Below, one piece after another: positions 52,777-61,228 of a stretch of 64,000 nt of DNA. The position numbers and the translations under genes were made by a program. This DNA is from Halanaerobium sp041694515 (GTDB taxonomy: Bacteria; Bacillota; Halanaerobiia; Halanaerobiales; Halanaerobiaceae), in contig JASMSZ010000035.1 in assembly GCA_041694515.1 (NCBI GenBank), positions 12,075 to 76,074 of the forward strand, in the 5' to 3' direction. How positions within the stretch are numbered: the stretch's first letter is position 1; each line of letters opens with the position of its first letter. The notes beneath the pieces were generated by a model. That model did not search any database. It was not told where the DNA came from and worked only from the letters and a program-made list of their open reading frames with translations.

Positions 52777-55098
52777 ATGAGTAAGCAAAAAAACGATCCC
52801 AAAATAGAAAAAAGAAAAAATGAAATACTGGGACTCTTTTTAATTACCTTTGCTGCAATCAGTTATTTTGCGATTTTTAGTAATTCTGCAGGTTTATTGG
52901 GCAATTATATTAGCAATGCCTATTATTTTTTAGTGGGAAGCGGCAGCTATATTCTGCCTCTTTTATTTGTTTACTGGGGAATTCAGTTAATTAGATCGAA
53001 AAAAATTAGCCTGTCCGCCAGATTTTTAGGATTATTGATATCTTTTATTGCAATTATTTCTATTATAAACTTAAATGATGGTGGTAGTTTTTTCTTAAAT
53101 ACTCCTCAGAATACAGCAGGAGGTATCATTGGTGGTGCTATTAGTTATTTTTTGATAGAATTATTTGCTGTTAATGGTGCCTATATTATCCTATCAGTTT
53201 TTTTATTAACCGGTATTCTTTTATTGTTTGATTTATTTTTACATAATATCTTTAGTAAAACCAGAGAACAGATTTTAGCTTTTAAAGAATGGTTGTTAGA
53301 TTTAAAAGAAAAGATCACTGGTTTCTTTGGCAGTCTTTCTTTCGGTAGATTTAATCTTTTTGCTAAAATTAAGAACAGGAGAGCGGCCCGAAAAGAAAAA
53401 AAGAAAAATCAGGTAGAAAAAAATGATGCTGAAAACGATGTTATTGCTGAAGCCAGAGAAAATAAAGTTTTCAATAATAATTATACAAAATCTGAAAACG
53501 AGAAGACAGATTCTAATAAAAATCAAACAAAAGCTAAAAAAGCTGAAGCGAAAAAACTCTCAGAAAAGGATGCAAAGAATAAAGAAATAAAAGAGGATTT
53601 TGACATTACTAAGGATCAATCTAAAGATGTTAAAGATCAGGGGGAAAAACATGGTGACTATACTTTACCAGGTATTTCTTTATTAAATGACTCCGGAAAA
53701 AAGAAGGTTAAGCTGGCAAATAAAAGTGAATTATTAGAGGAAACTTTAAGTAGTTTTGGGGTAGAAGCAAAGGTGATTAATGTTAATCATGGTCCCACAA
53801 TTACCCGTTATGAAGTTCAGCCGGCGACAGGAGTTAAAGTTAGCAAAATAGTTAACTTATCTGATGATATAGCTCTTGCTCTGGCAGCAAAAGATGTCAG
53901 GATTGAAGCTCCAATTCCGGGTAAAGCTGCAGTTGGAATTGAGGTTCCTCATGGTAATGATATTACAGTATCTTTTAGAGATGTGATTGTTTCTGAGGAA
54001 TTTCAGAAAGCGGATGCTAAATTAACTCTGGCTTTGGGTAAGGGGATTGATGGAGATACTGCAGTTTTTAATCTGGCAAAAATGCCGCATTTACTGGTAG
54101 CAGGAGCAACCGGTTCTGGTAAAAGTGTCTGTATTAACACTTTAATCAGTAGTATTCTCTATCGGGCGACACCGGCAGAAGTTAAATTACTGCTGGTAGA
54201 TCCCAAAAAAGTTGAGTTGAATATCTATCAGGGTTTACCTCATTTAATTACTCCGGTTGTGACTGATCCTAAAAAGGCTGCCAATGTTTTAAAACTGGTT
54301 GTAGAGGAAATGGAAGACCGCTATGACCGCTTTTCTGAAACTGGAAGTCGAGGAATCGATTCCTACAACAAACAGATAGATGATCCGGAGGACAAGATGC
54401 CCTATATAGTTGTAGTTATTGATGAGTTATCTGATTTAATGATGGTTGCTGCTAATGAGGTAGAAGATAATATTTGTCGTCTGGCACAAATGTCAAGAGC
54501 AGCGGGAATTCATTTGATTATTGCAACTCAGAGACCATCTGTAGATGTTATAACAGGTCTTATCAAAGCTAATATACCAAGTAGAATTTCTTTTGCAGTT
54601 TCTTCGGCTACTGACTCACGCACAATTTTAGATATGGGTGGGGCTGAAAAACTATTGGGAAAAGGTGATATGCTTTTTGCACCTGTTGGAATGCAGAAAC
54701 CACAGCGGATACAGGGTGCATTTTTAACAGATCAGGAAATCAATGAGATTACCTCCTTTGTTAAAAAACAGGCGACAGCAGAATATAAAATAGAAAAAGA
54801 TGATATCAAAGAAGTAGAATTATCAATTGATGATGAGCAGGATGAATTATACGAAGAAGCTGTAAAACTTGTGGTTAAGTACAGAGCTTCAATTTCTATG
54901 CTGCAGAGAAGGCTGCATATTGGACATTCTAGAGCGGCAAGATTGATTGATACTATGGAAGAAGATGGAATTGTGGGTCCTTATGCCGGCAGTAAGCCGC
55001 GAGAAGTTTTAGTTGAAGAGGAAGATCTAGAAGCAATATTGAATGGTGAGTTTGAGGAAGAGGAAGAAGATCAGGATGATGATATTGAGGACAGTTAA
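52777..55098 (+). CDS. ftsK: DNA translocase FtsK/SpoIIIE
   Basis: Septal DNA pump. Four membrane segments occupy about residues 15-165, then a lysine- and glutamate-rich linker to about 290. The alpha and beta translocase domains follow, with Walker A VAGATGSGKSVCINTLI near 440-456, LLVDPKKVELN and VVIDELSDLMM (Walker B). A C-terminal gamma winged helix (about 690-755, RRLHIGHSRAARLID) reads polar sequences. The end is a run of Glu and Asp. The length is 773. AGGAGGAGGGG precedes the ATG. Confidence 0.96.
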   Translation: MSKQKNDPKIEKRKNEILGLFLITFAAISYFAIFSNSAGLLGNYISNAYYFLVGSGSYILPLLFVYWGIQLIRSKKISLSARFLGLLISFIAIISIINLNDGGSFFLNTPQNTAGGIIGGAISYFLIELFAVNGAYIILSVFLLTGILLLFDLFLHNIFSKTREQILAFKEWLLDLKEKITGFFGSLSFGRFNLFAKIKNRRAARKEKKKNQVEKNDAENDVIAEARENKVFNNNYTKSENEKTDSNKNQTKAKKAEAKKLSEKDAKNKEIKEDFDITKDQSKDVKDQGEKHGDYTLPGISLLNDSGKKKVKLANKSELLEETLSSFGVEAKVINVNHGPTITRYEVQPATGVKVSKIVNLSDDIALALAAKDVRIEAPIPGKAAVGIEVPHGNDITVSFRDVIVSEEFQKADAKLTLALGKGIDGDTAVFNLAKMPHLLVAGATGSGKSVCINTLISSILYRATPAEVKLLLVDPKKVELNIYQGLPHLITPVVTDPKKAANVLKLVVEEMEDRYDRFSETGSRGIDSYNKQIDDPEDKMPYIVVVIDELSDLMMVAANEVEDNICRLAQMSRAAGIHLIIATQRPSVDVITGLIKANIPSRISFAVSSATDSRTILDMGGAEKLLGKGDMLFAPVGMQKPQRIQGAFLTDQEINEITSFVKKQATAEYKIEKDDIKEVELSIDDEQDELYEEAVKLVVKYRASISMLQRRLHIGHSRAARLIDTMEEDGIVGPYAGSKPREVLVEEEDLEAILNGEFEEEEEDQDDDIEDS

Positions 55099-55101
55099 AC
55101 C

Positions 55102-55130
55102 TTGACAAAAAAAATGAATTGTGATACTAT
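55102..55130 (+). promoter_or_regulatory. Promoter of the GntR regulator gene
   Basis: Consensus TTGACA at 55102-55107, a 17-bp spacer and TACTAT at 55125-55130 preceded by TGA (extended -10). It starts 3 bases after the ftsK stop. Confidence 0.75.
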
Positions 55131-55138
55131 TTAGTTAG

Positions 55139-55162
55139 TTGTCAGACAGGTAAGACGTCTGA
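55139..55162 (+). promoter_or_regulatory. Candidate operator for the GntR regulator
   Basis: TTGTCAGACAG at 55139-55149 has the GT-N3-AC form common in GntR operators. CAGAC (55143-55147) and GTCTG (55157-55161) form an inverted repeat, and AGACGTCT at 55153-55160 is itself a palindrome. It lies just downstream of the -10, where binding would block transcription, so autorepression is likely. Confidence 0.5.
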
Positions 55163-55185
55163 AGAAAGAGGAGGGATTTAGAGAG

Positions 55186-55917
55186 TTGGATATCTTAAAA
55201 CATGATAAGCGACCTCTTTATTTAAAAATTAAAGAGCATATTGAAAACTTAATTGATCAAGAAATTTACGAAGCAGGTGATAAACTTCCTTCTGAGACAG
55301 CTTTTGCCAAAGAGCTTAATGTAAGTAGAGCCAGTTTAAGAGAAGCCCTCCGAGTTTTAGAAAAAGAGGGCAAGATTATTAAAAGTCAGGGAGTAGGAAC
55401 TTTTGTTTCAAAACCAATCCCTCGTTTCAAAAGAGGAATCGAGGAATTGTTTAGTGTAACTGATACAATAAAGAAAGAGGGTTTCACTCCGGGAACGATA
55501 GGTTTAGAAGTTGAGAAAGAAAAAATTGATAAACATCTTGCTCTAAAGATGAATATTAAAGAAAACGAAGAAATATTAAAAATACAGCGGATTAGAACTG
55601 CAGATGATAAAGCGGTTGTTTTCTGTATTGATTATTTAAACACAAACATTTTTCCAATTGATACTGATGACGATTTTAGTCATTCACTTTTTGATTTACT
55701 GGAAAACAAATATGATCTCAAAATTAAATATGCTGTGACAAAAATTATTCCGGTTACAGCCAAAGAAAAATTAATGGAAAAATTGAATGTAAAAAAACAC
55801 AGTCCAATCCTGCTTTTAGAACAGATGCACTATGATGATCAGGAACGATTATTTCTTTACTCAAAAAATTATTTTAGCAGTGATCAATTTCAATTTAAAG
55901 TTTTAAGAAGCCGATAA
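55186..55917 (+). CDS. GntR family transcriptional regulator, HutC subfamily (UTRA domain)
   Basis: 243 residues: an N-terminal winged helix-turn-helix (about 8-75, GDKLPSETAFAKELNVSRASLREALRVL spans the helices) and a C-terminal UTRA effector domain (about 95-240, ILKIQRIRTADDKAVVFCIDYL). HutC-type regulators usually sense small molecules tied to neighbouring transport or catabolic genes. It precedes the nucleoside-type ABC transporter genes in the same direction, so it is the likely regulator of that operon, similar in position to NupR; this is inference. TTG 55186 is the start with GAGGAGGG upstream. Confidence 0.9.
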   Translation: MDILKHDKRPLYLKIKEHIENLIDQEIYEAGDKLPSETAFAKELNVSRASLREALRVLEKEGKIIKSQGVGTFVSKPIPRFKRGIEELFSVTDTIKKEGFTPGTIGLEVEKEKIDKHLALKMNIKENEEILKIQRIRTADDKAVVFCIDYLNTNIFPIDTDDDFSHSLFDLLENKYDLKIKYAVTKIIPVTAKEKLMEKLNVKKHSPILLLEQMHYDDQERLFLYSKNYFSSDQFQFKVLRSR

Positions 55918-55965
55918 TTTATTTAAAATTTTTAATATAATTAATATTGGAATAATTGCTTGAGA

Positions 55966-56009
55966 TTGAAGTGTTTTATGTTGCAAATATAATATAAAAA
56001 TGTTATATT
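55966..56009 (+). promoter_or_regulatory. Overlapping promoter candidates for the BMP-ABC operon
   Basis: Two overlapping sets: TTGAAG at 55966-55971 with TATAAT at 55988-55993 (16-bp spacer), and TTGCAA at 55981-55986 with TATATT at 56004-56009 (17-bp spacer). They lie in the 151-base gap between the regulator and the binding protein gene. Confidence 0.55.
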
Positions 56010-56068
56010 ATAAGTGTAATTCACAAATTTTGGTACAATTAAAAAAATATAAGAGGGGGGTCATTATT

Positions 56069-57151
56069 TTGAAAAAAGTTTTAAGTTTAGCTGTTGTTTT
56101 TGTCTTTGTTATGATGGTTGTTTTTGCAGCAGTTCCAGCAGCTGCACAGGATACTAGAGTTGGTATTGTTCTTTCTACTGGTGGTCTTGGAGATTTGTCT
56201 TTTAATGATGCAGCTTACCGCGGTTTACAGAGAGCCGAAAAAGAATTAGGAATTTCTTTTGATTACATTGAACCTGCAGATCCTTCTGAAGATCAAACAG
56301 CCTTACGTCGTTTTGCTTCTCGTGGTTATGATTTAGTCATTGGGGTAGGTTTTCAGATGGCAGATAGTCTACAAACTGTTGCAGCAGAGTATCCAGATAC
56401 TAAATTTGCCCATGTAGATCAGGCTTTTGAAAATGTTCCGGATAATATTGTTACCTTAAACTTTGCTGAGTGGGAAGGTTCATTTCTTGCTGGTGCTTTA
56501 GCAGCTTTAACCAGTGAAAATGGTAATGTAGGATTTGTTGGTGGTGTAGATTTCTCACTAATTCACCGTTTTGAAGGTGGATTTTATCAGGGTGCAAAAT
56601 ATATAAATCCTGATATTGAATTTCAGACAAGATATGCTGATGATTTTGGTAACCCGGCAAAAGGTCGTGAAATCGCTCTTGGTATGATTGATGATGGTGC
56701 AGATGTAATTTATCACGCTGCTGGTGGTACAGGAATGGGAGTTTTCCAGGCAGCTGAAGAAGAAGATATTTATGCAATTGGAGTTGACTCCAATCAGAAC
56801 TACATTGCTCCAGGGTATATAATTGCAAGTATGCTGAAACAGGTTGATAAAGCAGTATTTGATACCGTGAAGTCTGTAGTAAATAATAATTATCAGGGTG
56901 GAAATAATCTGTACTTTACATTAGCAGATGGTGGTGTTGATTTAACCAGTTTAACTAAAGTTGAACAGCCAGTCTTAGATGCGTATGAAAATGGTACAAT
57001 TACAAAAGATGAATTAGAAACAATCAGGCAGATGAAGAAAGAAGTTACTTCTCCTTATGCTGATCGAATTGCCGAAATTAAAGAAATGATCATTAATGAC
57101 GAAATTAAAGTTGAAAACTGGGGAGAAACTGGCAGACCTGATAACCTTTAA
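56069..57151 (+). CDS. BMP/PnrA-family solute-binding protein of a nucleoside ABC transporter
   Basis: 360-residue binding protein of the basic membrane protein family, whose PnrA and Bmp members bind purine nucleosides. The signal peptide spans residues 1-26 and ends VPAAA before Gln27, a signal peptidase I site; there is no lipobox cysteine. The mature part includes RVGIVLSTGGLGDLSFND, VGVGFQMADSLQTVAAEYP and NIVTLNFAEWEGSFLAGALA, with GVDSNQNYIAPGYIIASMLK later. TTG 56069 is chosen because AGAGGGGGG lies 9 bases upstream. A free periplasmic form implies an outer membrane. It is followed by a hairpin and the ATPase gene. Confidence 0.92.
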   Translation: MKKVLSLAVVFVFVMMVVFAAVPAAAQDTRVGIVLSTGGLGDLSFNDAAYRGLQRAEKELGISFDYIEPADPSEDQTALRRFASRGYDLVIGVGFQMADSLQTVAAEYPDTKFAHVDQAFENVPDNIVTLNFAEWEGSFLAGALAALTSENGNVGFVGGVDFSLIHRFEGGFYQGAKYINPDIEFQTRYADDFGNPAKGREIALGMIDDGADVIYHAAGGTGMGVFQAAEEEDIYAIGVDSNQNYIAPGYIIASMLKQVDKAVFDTVKSVVNNNYQGGNNLYFTLADGGVDLTSLTKVEQPVLDAYENGTITKDELETIRQMKKEVTSPYADRIAEIKEMIINDEIKVENWGETGRPDNL

Positions 57152-57180
57152 TTATTAGCACAACTTATATTTAATTTAAA

Positions 57181-57205
57181 GGGCTCTGCTTTTCTAGCAG
57201 AGCCC
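57181..57205 (+). terminator. Intra-operon hairpin between binding protein and ATPase genes
   Basis: GGGCTCTGCT pairs with AGCAGAGCCC (perfect 10 bp) around TTTCT. The following AATTGATTT is a poor T-tract, so it probably lets part of the transcription through and stabilises the abundant binding protein mRNA. Confidence 0.6.
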
Positions 57206-57240
57206 AATTGATTTCTAGTATATTTTAGGGAGGAATAATC

Positions 57241-58785
57241 ATGCCCAGGGAAGACAATTATATTTTAGATATGCAGAATATAACTAAAATATTTCCAGGT
57301 GTAAAAGCAAATGATAATGTTAATTTATCAATTAAAGAGGGCGAAATCCATGCTCTTGTTGGAGAAAATGGTGCAGGTAAAACAACTTTGATGAACGTTT
57401 TATATGGACTTTATGATCCTGATGGTGGTCAGGTATTTTATGAAGGAGAAAAAGTTAATTTAAATGGTCCTCAGGATGCGATTGATTTAGGAATTGGAAT
57501 GGTGCATCAGCATTTTATGTTAGTCGACCCCTTAACTGTGACCGAGAATATTATTCTTGGTAGTGAACCGCGCAGTGGTCTGATGTTAGATCAAAAAACA
57601 GCGAAAAGAGAAGTTAAAGAAATTTCCGATAAATATGGACTTTTTGTAGATCCTGGAGCAAAAATACAGGATATTTCTGTTGGGATGCAGCAGAGAGTTG
57701 AAATTATTAAAACTTTATATAGAGGAGCAGAACTTTTAATTTTTGATGAACCAACTGCTGTTTTAACACCACAGGAGATTGACGAATTATTTGAGATTTT
57801 TAGATCTTTAAAAGAACAGGGTAAAACTATTATTTTTATTACTCATAAACTTAAAGAGGTAAAAGAAATTTCTGACAGAATCACAGTTTTACGTTCAGGT
57901 AAAAGTATTGATACTGTAAATACTGAAGAGGTTAGTGAGGAAGATGTAGCTGAGTTAATGGTTGGCCGTCAGGTTTTATTAGAAGTGGAAAAAACTGAAG
58001 CTAAACCTGGGGCAGAAATATTTAATGTTGAAAATTTAAATGTAAAAGATAACCGGGGTATTCCGGCAGTTAAAGATATATCATTATCAGTTCGGAAGGG
58101 AGAAATTCTTGGTATAGCTGGTGTAGAAGGTAATGGTCAATCTGAACTAATAGAAGCAATCACTGGTCTCCGAGATATTGAAAGTGGAAATATTAATCTT
58201 AGAGGTAAGAATATTAGTAATTATAATGCTCGACAGATAAAAAGAGAAAAAGTTGCTCATATTCCAGAGGATAGGCAGAGACGAGGTCTAATTATGGATT
58301 TTGACCTTAAAGAAAATATCATTTTAGGATATCATGATTTAGAACCATTTTCTAAAAACGGAATTATGAAATATGATAATATAGCCCAATATACACAGGA
58401 TTTGATAGAAAAATATGATGTCCGAGGTGGTGGTATGGAAGCACAGGCTAAAAATTTATCTGGTGGTAATCAACAAAAGCTTATTGTTGCCAGAGAATTT
58501 TCTCATGACCCTGAATTTTTAATTGCTTCTCAACCGACTCGTGGGGTAGATGTTGGTTCAATTGAGTTTATCCACAAACAAATTATTGATAGAAGGGATA
58601 ATGGTGCAGGAGTATTACTTGTTTCGGCAGAACTAAGTGAGGTATTATCTTTAAGTGATAGAATTGCAGTTATTTTTGAAGGAAAAATTGTCGATATTTT
58701 GAATGCTTCAGAAACTGATGAACGAGAACTTGGTAAATTAATGACTGGTTCTAAAGCTGAAGCAGGAGGTGAGAGCAATGAATAA
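57241..58785 (+). CDS. Nucleoside ABC transporter, double ATP-binding protein
   Basis: 514 residues with two ABC domains, like RbsA and NupA. The first has Walker A GENGAGKTTLMNVLYGLYDP near residues 38-57, signature ISVGMQQRVEI and Walker B LLIFDEPTAVL. The second (about 260-505) has the usual altered Walker A GVEGNGQSELIEAITG, signature LSGGNQQKLIVAREF and a Walker B region ending QPTRGVDVGS. It energises uptake with the two permeases that follow. GGGAGG lies 7 bases before the ATG, and it overlaps the next gene by 8 bases. Confidence 0.93.
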   Translation: MPREDNYILDMQNITKIFPGVKANDNVNLSIKEGEIHALVGENGAGKTTLMNVLYGLYDPDGGQVFYEGEKVNLNGPQDAIDLGIGMVHQHFMLVDPLTVTENIILGSEPRSGLMLDQKTAKREVKEISDKYGLFVDPGAKIQDISVGMQQRVEIIKTLYRGAELLIFDEPTAVLTPQEIDELFEIFRSLKEQGKTIIFITHKLKEVKEISDRITVLRSGKSIDTVNTEEVSEEDVAELMVGRQVLLEVEKTEAKPGAEIFNVENLNVKDNRGIPAVKDISLSVRKGEILGIAGVEGNGQSELIEAITGLRDIESGNINLRGKNISNYNARQIKREKVAHIPEDRQRRGLIMDFDLKENIILGYHDLEPFSKNGIMKYDNIAQYTQDLIEKYDVRGGGMEAQAKNLSGGNQQKLIVAREFSHDPEFLIASQPTRGVDVGSIEFIHKQIIDRRDNGAGVLLVSAELSEVLSLSDRIAVIFEGKIVDILNASETDERELGKLMTGSKAEAGGESNE

Positions 58786-59890
58786 ATATTCAGATAAAAT
58801 AAAATCTATATTAATTGATTTAGGATTGTCTTTATTATCAATAATAGTTGCATTAATTGTTGGTACTTTATTTATTTATTTAACTGATAAATCACCTGTA
58901 GACGCCTATTCTGCTTTATACATAGGTGCTTTTGGAAGTTTTGGAGCTATTGCAAACACATTATGGCGTTCAACACCTTTAATCTTAACCGGACTGGCTG
59001 TAGCTCTACCCTTTAGAGCTGGCTTATTTAATATTGGAGCAGAAGGACAGCTTTTAATGGGAGGATTTACTGCAGGTATTGTTGGTTTTTATTTTACTTC
59101 TTTACCCGCATTTATCCACTTACCTTTTGCTATTATAGCAGGAATGTTTGTTGGTGGACTCTGGGGTGGTTTACCTGGTTTATTAAAAGCTAAGATGGAT
59201 GTACATGAAGTTATTGCAACTATCATGTTAAATCATATTGCTATTGCTTTGACTATCAATTATGGTATTAACATCTTTAGAAATACAGGGCGTCCTGCTA
59301 CTCCCCGAATAATGGAATCTGCAGCGATGTTTAAGTTTAAAAATATTATGGATTATCCGCTATTATCCAATCTTCCTTTTGCTGAGTTATTTGCTCAGCC
59401 AGCAATTAGACTTCATATAAACTTTTTTCTTGCTCTGATTGCAGCTGTTATTTTATGGTATTTATTATTTAAGACAACACTTGGTTATGAAATGAGAGCT
59501 GTTGGTTTTAATCCAGATGGAGCAGAATATGGTGGGATTAATGCCAGTAAGGGTATTATTACAGCTATGTTTATTAGTGGTGCTGTTGCTGGTCTGGCTG
59601 GAGTTGGAGAAGTTCTAGGGACCCATTTGAGTTTTATTAATGGTATGGATGCTGGTTACGGTTTTACTGGAATTGCAGTTGCTTTGATTGGTCAGACTCA
59701 TCCAATTGGGGTTATTTTAGGTGGTCTTTTATTTGGAGCTCTAGCACAGGGTGGTCTGGAAATGCAGTTTTCAGGTATTCCTTCTGAAATCGTAATGTTA
59801 ATTCAGGCTTTAGTAATTTTCTTTGTTGCAGCCCTCCAGGTCTTTAAAGTATATCTTGCCAAAAGAAAAGCAAAAGGAGGGGTTGAATAA
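58778..59890 (+). CDS. Nucleoside ABC transporter permease (first)
   Basis: 370-residue membrane protein of the BPD_transp_2 family with about nine to ten hydrophobic segments. PFRAGLFNIGAEGQLLMGG near residues 78-96 and the coupling region GYEMRAVGFNPDGAEYGGIN near 232-251 are family marks. ATG 58778 is chosen because AGGAGGTG lies 7 bases upstream. It overlaps the ATPase gene by 8 bases and the second permease by 1 base. It corresponds in position to NupB/YufP. Confidence 0.92.
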   Translation: MNKYSDKIKSILIDLGLSLLSIIVALIVGTLFIYLTDKSPVDAYSALYIGAFGSFGAIANTLWRSTPLILTGLAVALPFRAGLFNIGAEGQLLMGGFTAGIVGFYFTSLPAFIHLPFAIIAGMFVGGLWGGLPGLLKAKMDVHEVIATIMLNHIAIALTINYGINIFRNTGRPATPRIMESAAMFKFKNIMDYPLLSNLPFAELFAQPAIRLHINFFLALIAAVILWYLLFKTTLGYEMRAVGFNPDGAEYGGINASKGIITAMFISGAVAGLAGVGEVLGTHLSFINGMDAGYGFTGIAVALIGQTHPIGVILGGLLFGALAQGGLEMQFSGIPSEIVMLIQALVIFFVAALQVFKVYLAKRKAKGGVE

Positions 59891-60789
59891 TGGATACTTT
59901 AAAACAAATATTTTCTTTATCATTAATCCTGGCCAGTTTTCGTTTTGCTACTCCTTTAATTTTAGCAGCTTTAGGAGGTATTTTTTCAGAGAGATCCGGT
60001 GTTGTTAATATTGCACTGGAAGGAATGATGCTTTTTGGAGCTTTTGCAGCAGTTTATGGTAGTGCCAGTACTGGCAATCCCTGGATTGGTGTTTTGTATT
60101 CAATGATTGCTGGACTGTCATTTGCAGCTATTTTAGCAATTGTTTGTGTAACCTTTAAAGCTAATCAGATTGTTGTAGGGACCGGTATTAATATTTTTGC
60201 TTCTGGAATTACAATCTTTTTGCTGCAGGTATTATTTGGTGTTAAGGGAACTTCACCAATTGTAAATAGATTACCTGCATTTAGAATTTTGAATGTTAGG
60301 TTTAATCCCATCACTTATATTGCTTTAATATTAGTTCCTGTTGTTTGGTTTATCTTCTTTAAAACTCACTGGGGTCTTAGAATTAGATCAATTGGTGAAC
60401 ATCCAGCAGCCGCTGATACTTTAGGTATTAATGTTAATAGATGGAGATTTATTAGTGTTTTAATTAGTGGCATTCTGGCTGGACTGGCAGGAGCACATTT
60501 ATCAATTGGTGATGGTAGTGCTTTTGTTAGAGAGATGTCTGCAGGGCGTGGTTTTATTGCTCTGGCAGCTATGATTTTTGGTAAATGGCATCCCTTTGGT
60601 GCGTTTGGAGCTGCAATGTTATTTGGTTTTGCAGAGGCAGTTGCAGTTCGGGTAGATTTTTCTTTTATACCTTCAGAACTAATTAGTGCAATACCTTATG
60701 TGCTTACTTTAGTTGTACTGGCTGGATTCTTTGGTAAATCAACTCCGCCTGCAGCTTCAGGGGAGCCTTATTATAAAGGTGAGAAATAA
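59890..60789 (+). CDS. Nucleoside ABC transporter permease (second)
   Basis: 299-residue BPD_transp_2 permease with about eight to nine hydrophobic segments. FSERSGVVNIALEGMMLFGAF near residues 32-52 and GLRIRSIGEHPAAADTLGIN near 160-180 are typical, as is GRGFIALAAMIFGKWHPFGAFGA in the late region. Start and stop share a base with the first permease (TAATG), so they are made as a pair. It corresponds to NupC/YufQ. A strong terminator follows. Confidence 0.92.
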   Translation: MDTLKQIFSLSLILASFRFATPLILAALGGIFSERSGVVNIALEGMMLFGAFAAVYGSASTGNPWIGVLYSMIAGLSFAAILAIVCVTFKANQIVVGTGINIFASGITIFLLQVLFGVKGTSPIVNRLPAFRILNVRFNPITYIALILVPVVWFIFFKTHWGLRIRSIGEHPAAADTLGINVNRWRFISVLISGILAGLAGAHLSIGDGSAFVREMSAGRGFIALAAMIFGKWHPFGAFGAAMLFGFAEAVAVRVDFSFIPSELISAIPYVLTLVVLAGFFGKSTPPAASGEPYYKGEK

Positions 60790-60815
60790 AAATATTAAAT
60801 ATAACAACCTTTGAG

Positions 60816-60851
60816 TTAAGGACAGCATATATATGCTGTCCTTAATTTTTT
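60816..60851 (+). terminator. Terminator of the nucleoside ABC operon
   Basis: A perfect 30-base palindrome (TTAAGGACAGCATAT and its complement, 60816-60845) followed by TTTTTT. The 117-bp repeat begins at the last T. Confidence 0.85.
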
Positions 60852-60967
60852 AGCCAGGAAATTATACCTAATGGTATGTTGTGGATAATATTTATAGTTT
60901 CATAATTTCCACTATCAACAAAATTTAAGCTTACTGTATTACAGATTGCCTGAAGAACATTTTGTTC
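60851..60967 (+). repeat. 117-bp terminator-adjacent repeat, left copy
   Basis: First half of an inverted pair with 62420-62536: 108 of 117 positions agree and no gap is needed. Internal dyads: GGAAATTAT (60857-60865) with ATAATTTCC (60902-60910), AACAAAAT (60917-60924) with ATTTTGTT (60959-60966), and CTGTATTACAG at 60934-60944. It starts in the T-tract of the preceding terminator. No coding sequence fits it. It may be a small non-autonomous mobile element or a structured RNA; neither is proven. Confidence 0.85.
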
Positions 60968-61228
60968 CCAGATATTTCGTAATTTATTTTGATTTTAAGT
61001 TAAAGTCCTACCTTATTATATGAAAGACTTTTTCGACAATATAGACTATAAATGTCTATTAGAAATTACATTAAATTTTGATTCATTTCAATAAAGTCAA
61101 AAAAATATCCTGAAATAATTAAATAAATCATTAAAGTGTGTTATAATAATAAATAGTGTTTTTGGATGTTTAAAATAATAAGCGATTTTTATATAAATTT
61201 TACTGTGCGATTAAAGGGGGACAATAAA
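60968..61228 (+). other. Intergenic region upstream of rodZ
   Basis: Very AT-rich, without a gene. It contains an inverted repeat ATAGAC (61041-61046) and GTCTAT (61054-61059), and a consensus -10, TATAAT, at 61142-61147 with a poor -35. The rodZ ribosome site AAAGGGGG is at 61213-61220. With the left repeat copy, this makes a gap of over 400 bases between the last permease and rodZ. Confidence 0.5.

Noticed and set aside
58081..58200. Altered Walker A in the second ATPase domain (GVEGNGQSE) as a defect
   Set aside because: This change is normal for the second domain of RbsA/NupA-type double ATPases.
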